DNA from: Pseudomonas sp. PDM18
GTDB taxonomy: Bacteria; Pseudomonadota; Gammaproteobacteria; Pseudomonadales; Pseudomonadaceae
Direction: 5' to 3'
Assembly: GCF_014852585.1 (NCBI RefSeq)
Contig: NZ_JACVBX010000021.1
Location: 1 to 64,000, forward strand
Length of the DNA stretch: 64,000 bases
Below, in pieces: positions 60,158 to 64,000 of the stretch. A program made the translations under genes and the position numbers. Position 1 is the stretch's first letter, and every line of letters starts with the position of its first letter. The notes beneath the pieces are model-generated. The model had not been told where the DNA came from and did not search any database. It saw only the letters and a list, made by a program, of their open reading frames with translations.

Positions 60158-61549
60158 TCACACCGCTACACCCGCGCGCTGCACCACCCGGTAGCAAGGC
60201 TCATACGCCGCCCCGCCCGGCAACTTCATGCGGTGCTGCTCGACGAAGGCCTGCAGCAGTGCATCCAGCGGCTCCATGATGGCCGCGTCACCATGGATCT
60301 CGTACGGGCCGAACTCCTCGATCATGCGGATGCCGCGGTCCTTCACGTTGCCGGCGACTATGCCGGAGAACGCCCGGCGCAAGTTCGCCGCCAACTCGTG
60401 GGGCGGCACGTCGCGGCCCAGGTCTAGGCCGGCCATGTTCTCGTGGGTCGGCTCGAACGGGCGCTGGAAGCCTTCGTCAATCTTCAGCAGCCAGTTGAAG
60501 TGGTAAGCGTCGTTGCGCTCGCGGCGGAACTGCTTGACCTGCTTCAGGCCGGTGCTCATCTCTCGCGCCACCTCCGCCGGGTCGTCGATGATGATGCGGT
60601 AGCGCTTCTGCGCCGCCTCGCCCAGGGTCGCGCCGACGAAGGCGTGCAGCTGTTCGATATAGGCCGCCGCACTGCGCGGGCCGGTGAGCACCAGGGGGAA
60701 CGGCATGTCCTGGTTGTCCGGGTGCATGAGGATGCCCAGCAGGTAGAGGAACTCCTCCGCCGTGCCGACGCCGCCAGGGAACACGATGATGCCGTGGCCG
60801 ACACGGACGAAAGCCTCTAAGCGCTTCTCAATGTCCGGCAGGATCACCAGTTCGTTGACGATCGGGTTCGGCGCCTCGGCGGCAATGATTCCCGGCTCAG
60901 TCAGGCCCAGGTAGCGGCCATCGGTGATGCGCTGCTTGGCATGGCCGATGGTGGCACCCTTCATCGGGCCTTTCATCACGCCCGGGCCACAACCGGTGCA
61001 GACGTCGAGGCTGCGCAGGCCCAGCTCATGGCCGACCTTCTTGGTGTACTTGTACTCGTTGGTGCTGATGGAGTGGCCGCCCCAGCACACGACGATCTTC
61101 GGTTCCACGCCGGCGTGCAGGGCACGGGCGTTGCGCAGGAGGTGGAAGACGTAATCGGTGATGCCGGCGGAGCTGTCCAGGCCGAAGCGCCGGCTGTTCA
61201 GGGCGTTCTGGGTGTAGACGATGTCGCGCAGGGCACTGAAGAGCATCTCACGAGTGCTGGCGATCATCTCGCCGTCAACGAAGGCGTCGGCCGGCGCATT
61301 GAACAGCTCCAGGCGCACGCCGCGGTCCTGCTGGTGGATTTCCAGTTCGAAGTCGCGGTAGGCGTCGAGGATGTGCTTGGCGTTATCGATCTGTGTGCCG
61401 GTGTTGAGGATGGCCAGGGCACACTGGCGAAAGAGCTTGTAGGTACTGCCCGAGCCCGCTTCGCTGAGCTGGTGGACTTCACGTTGGGAGAGGGTTTCGA
61501 GGCTGCCCTTGGGGCTGACCGAGGCATTGTTTACCGGTCTTGGGGACAT
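60158..61549 (-). CDS. ppnN: Pyrimidine/purine nucleotide 5'-monophosphate nucleosidase PpnN (YgdH, LOG family)
   Basis: PpnN cuts nucleoside monophosphates to base and ribose-5-phosphate and binds (p)ppGpp in E. coli. The 463-residue protein has an N-terminal domain and the LOG core: KIVVCWGGHSISTNEYKYTKKVGHELGLRSLDVCTGCGPGVMKGPMKGATIGHA, FPGGVGTAEEFLYLLGI and the PGGxGTxxE catalytic motif. The C-terminal YgdH extension reads NLRRAFSGIVAGNVKDRGIRMIEEFGPYEIHGD. The ATG at 61549 has AGGAA upstream. A 252-bp open extension is unconserved. Confidence 0.94.
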   Translation of the reverse strand: MSPRPVNNASVSPKGSLETLSQREVHQLSEAGSGSTYKLFRQCALAILNTGTQIDNAKHILDAYRDFELEIHQQDRGVRLELFNAPADAFVDGEMIASTREMLFSALRDIVYTQNALNSRRFGLDSSAGITDYVFHLLRNARALHAGVEPKIVVCWGGHSISTNEYKYTKKVGHELGLRSLDVCTGCGPGVMKGPMKGATIGHAKQRITDGRYLGLTEPGIIAAEAPNPIVNELVILPDIEKRLEAFVRVGHGIIVFPGGVGTAEEFLYLLGILMHPDNQDMPFPLVLTGPRSAAAYIEQLHAFVGATLGEAAQKRYRIIIDDPAEVAREMSTGLKQVKQFRRERNDAYHFNWLLKIDEGFQRPFEPTHENMAGLDLGRDVPPHELAANLRRAFSGIVAGNVKDRGIRMIEEFGPYEIHGDAAIMEPLDALLQAFVEQHRMKLPGGAAYEPCYRVVQRAGVAV

Positions 61550-61792
61550 GCTGTATTCCTTGACGATGGAAGCCGGGCGCCTGAGCGCGCGGCTTTCCGA
61601 TAAATCGATGCGGCCGTCCATTCGGCCGTCATTGCCGGGGGCGTCGCGGCGGGGATTCTCCGGCCCGCAGCGCGCTCCTTCTGACTGTGACAAGCGAATG
61701 GCGGAAACTGCTTCCGCAATCGACGCGTCCGACGTCGATGCCCCTTGAGTATGAACGCTGCGATGACTTTCTGATGACCGCCTCAAAAGAAA

Positions 61793-61817
61793 AAACCCCA
61801 CCGGATTGGCGGGGTTT
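61793..61817 (-). terminator. Terminator with T tract on the minus strand
   Basis: AAACCCC/GGGGTTT with inner CC/GG forms the stem. On the minus strand it is followed by TTTTTTCTTTT. It lies 20 bp past the stop of the gene remnant at 61837-61911 and upstream of ppnN. It therefore looks like the surviving terminator of a lost gene. Confidence 0.8.
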
Positions 61818-61836
61818 CTTCAAGGACGTTTCGCGA

Positions 61837-61911
61837 TCAGTCCTTGCGCTGCGGGCTCAGCAGCTCGATCTTGAAGCAGTGCTTACCCCAAAGCATCCAG
61901 GGATATGGACA
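61837..61911 (-). pseudogene. 3' remnant of a lost gene
   Basis: The minus-strand frame PYPWMLWGKHCFKIELLSPQRKD* is protein-like and is followed by a proper terminator, but it is closed by a stop codon just upstream (TGA at 61912-61914). I read it as the C-terminal 23 or so residues of a gene whose 5' part was deleted. No family recognised. A 19-residue peptide could start at the ATG at 61896. Confidence 0.5.
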
Positions 61912-61986
61912 TCAAAAAAGGCAGCTTTTTCAGAGGGTTAACCGTTTGTCCCGCTGTCCATAGAAATTAGCAGTGAAACACATTGA

Positions 61987-62179
61987 CTACCAAAGCTGAA
62001 TCCCAATCTTGGCATTTGCAGCAGTTGCTCCAATGACCCGGCCAGTTAACGTGATCAACTGGTAAATCAAGCTTCTCGACGCCTTATACTCGCCAAATTT
62101 TCGAGCCAAAATCATCCCTCCCCCCCGCTCCGACTGCCCAAGCAATAAAGTGAACGGCCATTTCTAATATCTGGCTCAT
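61987..62179 (-). pseudogene. Small membrane protein gene with a frameshift at a run of seven Gs
   Basis: From the ATG at 62179 the frame reads MSQILEMAVHFIAWAVGAGG. It then breaks at GCGGGGGGGAGG (C run at 62120-62126 on the plus strand). With one G fewer it continues GMILARKFGEYKASRSLIYQ, then LITLTGRVIGATAANAKIGIQLW and stop at 61987. The joined 63-residue product would have one clear membrane helix and a GATAANAKIG tail. The homopolymer break suggests decay, phase variation or a sequencing error. Base composition is lower in GC than the neighbours, which suggests transfer. Confidence 0.55.
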
Positions 62180-62205
62180 ACAGCCCCGAGCAGTTCGAGT
62201 GATAG

Positions 62206-62505
62206 CGGAGGCACCAGCATTATCAGGCGATCAGGGAACAGCTTCAGCAACTCTCCGGTCGCCCCAGTACGGACACCTCGACCAATACAGGTCCGCCATA
62301 CCCAGCAGCAGGCGAGCTTTCCAATCTTGTGATTCGCATGCAGACCGCTCTGATGGTGCGCAAATACTACGAAGGATCAATCGACGAGATCTTGGGCAAG
62401 ACGACGCGCGGCGCGCTGCTGTCCTTCCAGATGAACAGCGGCTTAGCGATCAACGGGCGCATGGATACGCCGACGCTGAATGCGCAGGGGATTCGCATTC
62501 CCTAA
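62206..62505 (+). pseudogene. Fragment with a peptidoglycan-binding (PGBD-1) repeat
   Basis: The plus-strand frame has no good start codon (a stop at 62203-62205 precedes it). It encodes QHYQAIREQLQQLSG, a Ser/Thr/Pro linker, then LVIRMQTALMVRKYYEGSID, EILGKTTRGALLSFQMNSG and LAINGRMDTPTLNAQGIRIP*. The pattern xVQxALxxxGYYxGxIDGxxGxxTxxALxxFQxxxGLxxxGxxxxxTLxALGI of PGBD-1 is easily recognised, with several odd substitutions (Gly to Glu, Glu to Lys). A 55-residue product could start at the ATG at 62338. It is probably the tail of a degraded gene. Confidence 0.6.
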
Positions 62506-62525
62506 CTCGTAGTGAGAGAAGAAAA

Positions 62526-62663
62526 ATGACGATGCATGACATCAAGTCGAATTTGTGACTATGTGCCCACTGCGAAGGCAGCGGAACCTGTCGCAACGGA
62601 GAGCAACAGCTGTCCTGCTCGGTATGCCTGCGCGAACGCTTCAAAGCAACTGGTAACGGATAG
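62526..62663 (+). pseudogene. Small zinc-ribbon protein gene with an in-frame TGA and truncated end
   Basis: ATG at 62526 reads MTMHDIKSNL, then TGA (62556-62558). It continues in the same frame LCAHCEGSGTCRNGEQQLSC, then SVCLRERFKATGNG and TAG. CAHCEGSGTC resembles the CxxCxGxGxC module of DnaJ-like zinc fingers and is followed by another CxxC. I recall related ~65-residue zinc proteins beginning MxDIKxKLxLCAHC, which have a second CGxCxG module. Here that part is missing, replaced by the end of the convergent gene. So there is both a nonsense mutation and a 3' truncation. Confidence 0.55.
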
Positions 62664-63903
62664 CCAACTCACCGGCCTGGATGGCGCGCCCATAGCGCGC
62701 CGGCAGGTGCGCCGAGAGCGAGCCCTCGCGCACGGCGCCTTCGTAGCGGCAGATTTCCCGTTCCGGAGCATCCTTCTGGTGCAGCACCCAGAGCACCGGA
62801 GCGCCATCGGCAGCGTCGATCGGCAGGCTGAAATAGGTAGCCCCTTCTGCCGCGCCGACATGGGCGGCAGAAGCCACCGCACCGCCAGGGAAAGGCCGCG
62901 CCTCCAGGAAGCCGAATTGCGAGTCGTGCTGCAGCAGGCTCTGCCGCGCATAGGGCCAGACCCAGGAGCGCAGGAAGTACTGGTCGGCGAAATGCTGCGA
63001 GGACACCGGCTGCGCCAGGAAGCTATCCATCAGCGCACGCATCGGCGGCAGCGCGCCGGCACAAACGCCCCAGAGCCCGGCGAGCATCAGCTCGGTATGG
63101 GTCGCATAGTCCCGCATCAGGTGGAAGCGCTCGCCACTGTCGATCCACTCCTGCACCGCCTCGGCTTCGCGCTGGCTGATCACCGAGTCGGCGTCACGGA
63201 AGATGACCCGGTGCACGTCCGGCAGGTCGTAGGCAAGGAAGCGCCACATCGGACCCGGAGCGCCGAGCAATGCCGGCTCGGTCACCTCGATCACCCGCCC
63301 GCCGTCACGCAGCCGCTCGACGACATCGGCCGGCACGCTGCCATCGACAAAGAACACGCAGCGCCAGTGTGGATACACCGCCGGCTGTTCCAGCACGTTG
63401 AGCACCGCCGTCTCGCAGTACTTGGGATTGGCGCCGAACAGGGAGAAGGCAATCAGGTTGTTCTCGCGGGTCTGTGCCGAAGGCGGCGGCAGGGAGGTGC
63501 GCGATACCTCATGAGGCAGCGCCGGCAGCGTGCCGAACTTTTGTTCGCGCGCATTCAGCGCGGCCATCCCCCAACGGCGAACCTCCTCGGCATTCCCCTT
63601 GAGGCCCCAGGCGTGGGCCAGGGCGTCGAAGATCGCAAGGCTATCGCCCTTGGCCTTCAGCGCACGATTGGCGTACTGGATAGCGTCGTCCCAGCGTTCG
63701 AGCTTGATGGCGTAAACCGCTGCGTCCGACCACAGCACCGCATGCTGCGGCGCCATGCGCAGGGCCTGCTGCGCACATTGCAGCGCCGTCTGGTAATCGC
63801 CGCGAGCAGCGGCCGCGCTGGCCTTTTCCCCCAGCGCAGTCAGTGCCGTATTGAGCTGGTTCAGATGGCGGCCACCGGCCTGACGGGGAATCCTGGGTTT
63901 CAT
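62641..63903 (-). CDS. TPR-containing glycosyltransferase-like protein
   Basis: The 420-residue protein has an N-terminal TPR region (residues about 15-115: LGEKASAAAARGDYQTALQCAQQALRMAPQHAVLWSDAAVYAIKLERWDDAIQYANRALKAKGDSLAIFDALAHAWGLKG). A domain like nucleotide-sugar glycosyltransferases follows: ENNLIAFSLFGANPKYCETAVLNV, PHWRCVFFVDGSVPADVVERL, then the DxD motif in VHRVIFRDADSVISQREAEAV and HLMRDYATHTELMLAGLWG. It carries no signal peptide. In Pseudomonas such proteins are often found with surface-polysaccharide or flagellar genes. The acceptor is unknown. The 97 bp after it to the window end shows nothing recognisable. Confidence 0.82.
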   Translation of the reverse strand: MKPRIPRQAGGRHLNQLNTALTALGEKASAAAARGDYQTALQCAQQALRMAPQHAVLWSDAAVYAIKLERWDDAIQYANRALKAKGDSLAIFDALAHAWGLKGNAEEVRRWGMAALNAREQKFGTLPALPHEVSRTSLPPPSAQTRENNLIAFSLFGANPKYCETAVLNVLEQPAVYPHWRCVFFVDGSVPADVVERLRDGGRVIEVTEPALLGAPGPMWRFLAYDLPDVHRVIFRDADSVISQREAEAVQEWIDSGERFHLMRDYATHTELMLAGLWGVCAGALPPMRALMDSFLAQPVSSQHFADQYFLRSWVWPYARQSLLQHDSQFGFLEARPFPGGAVASAAHVGAAEGATYFSLPIDAADGAPVLWVLHQKDAPEREICRYEGAVREGSLSAHLPARYGRAIQAGELAIRYQLL

Positions 63904-64000
63904 TGCCGCTGCGCCTCGTGCGTTCTCGGATGGCGGGCACTCTATTTCTCCAGGACCGGCGCCCCCATCAGATAAAACTGATGAAGCCGAAAGGAATGAC

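Noticed and set aside
62556-62558. TGA read as selenocysteine in the zinc-ribbon gene
   Set aside because: The codon lies before, not inside, the cysteine motif, there is no visible SECIS-like hairpin immediately after it, and the gene is also truncated at its 3' end, so a nonsense mutation is more likely.

Overview
This is a high-GC chromosomal segment from a Pseudomonas, most likely a relative of P. aeruginosa (P. nitroreducens/P. citronellolis type). The evidence is the gene content and order. A fused mrpA/B antiporter operon, glycerate kinase, pdxH, dinG, ychJ and quiP run in the order I recall from P. aeruginosa. So do dcd-apbC-metG and rsxABCDGE-nth plus a PA3496-family gene. Pseudomonas-type REP palindromes (GCGAGCAAGCTCGCTCCTAC) recur between genes. 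No rRNA, tRNA, CRISPR array, insertion sequence or intact prophage was seen.

Layout. 1-1.3 kb: the start of hutU and the histidine-utilisation repressor hutC, with a sigma-54 type promoter and a HutC-like operator between them. 1.5-6.6 kb: recJ, yaeQ, a membrane diguanylate cyclase and a class III CoA-transferase. 6.7-12.1 kb: an accessory-looking catabolic locus. A GntR/FCD regulator and an SDR dehydrogenase diverge from a periplasmic binding protein, an APH-fold kinase and a class III aminotransferase-fold enzyme, around a perfect 22-bp palindrome. The kinase plus aminotransferase-fold pair suggests phosphorylation of an amino alcohol followed by phospho-lyase elimination. 12.1-13.2 kb: an outer-membrane PagP-like protein and a SlyB-like lipoprotein behind a striking array of GTTCAG direct repeats. 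13.2-19.3 kb: a LysR/SDR pair, small conserved genes, and an aspartate-racemase-like / cysteine-synthase-like / EamA exporter group.

19.7-25.4 kb: the Mrp (Sha) Na+/H+ antiporter operon. 25.7-41.2 kb: a second SlyB-like gene, glycerate kinase, pdxH, two OmpA-domain lipoproteins, a serine hydrolase, a secreted clan-A glycoside hydrolase, dinG with a LexA box, a glycine-rich secreted protein and several small conserved genes. 41.3-49.3 kb: the N-acyl-homoserine-lactone acylase quiP, dcd, apbC and metG. 49.3-53.2 kb: a DUF4349 / YgiB-like / glutathionylspermidine-synthase-like / DUF350 cassette and a ccdAB toxin-antitoxin pair. I recall that in PAO1 this same slot, between the metG region and rsxA, holds type VI secretion effector genes. 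53.2-60.0 kb: the rsx electron-transport operon with nth and a PA3496-family gene.

60.2-64 kb: the nucleotide nucleosidase ppnN, then about 0.8 kb of decayed accessory DNA. This holds a 3' gene remnant with its terminator, a frameshifted small membrane protein, a peptidoglycan-binding-domain fragment and a zinc-ribbon gene with an in-frame stop. The window ends with a TPR/glycosyltransferase-like protein. The most interesting items are the kinase/phospho-lyase locus, the GTTCAG array over slyB-pagP, the ATP-grasp/DUF350 plus ccdAB hotspot, and the decayed island.
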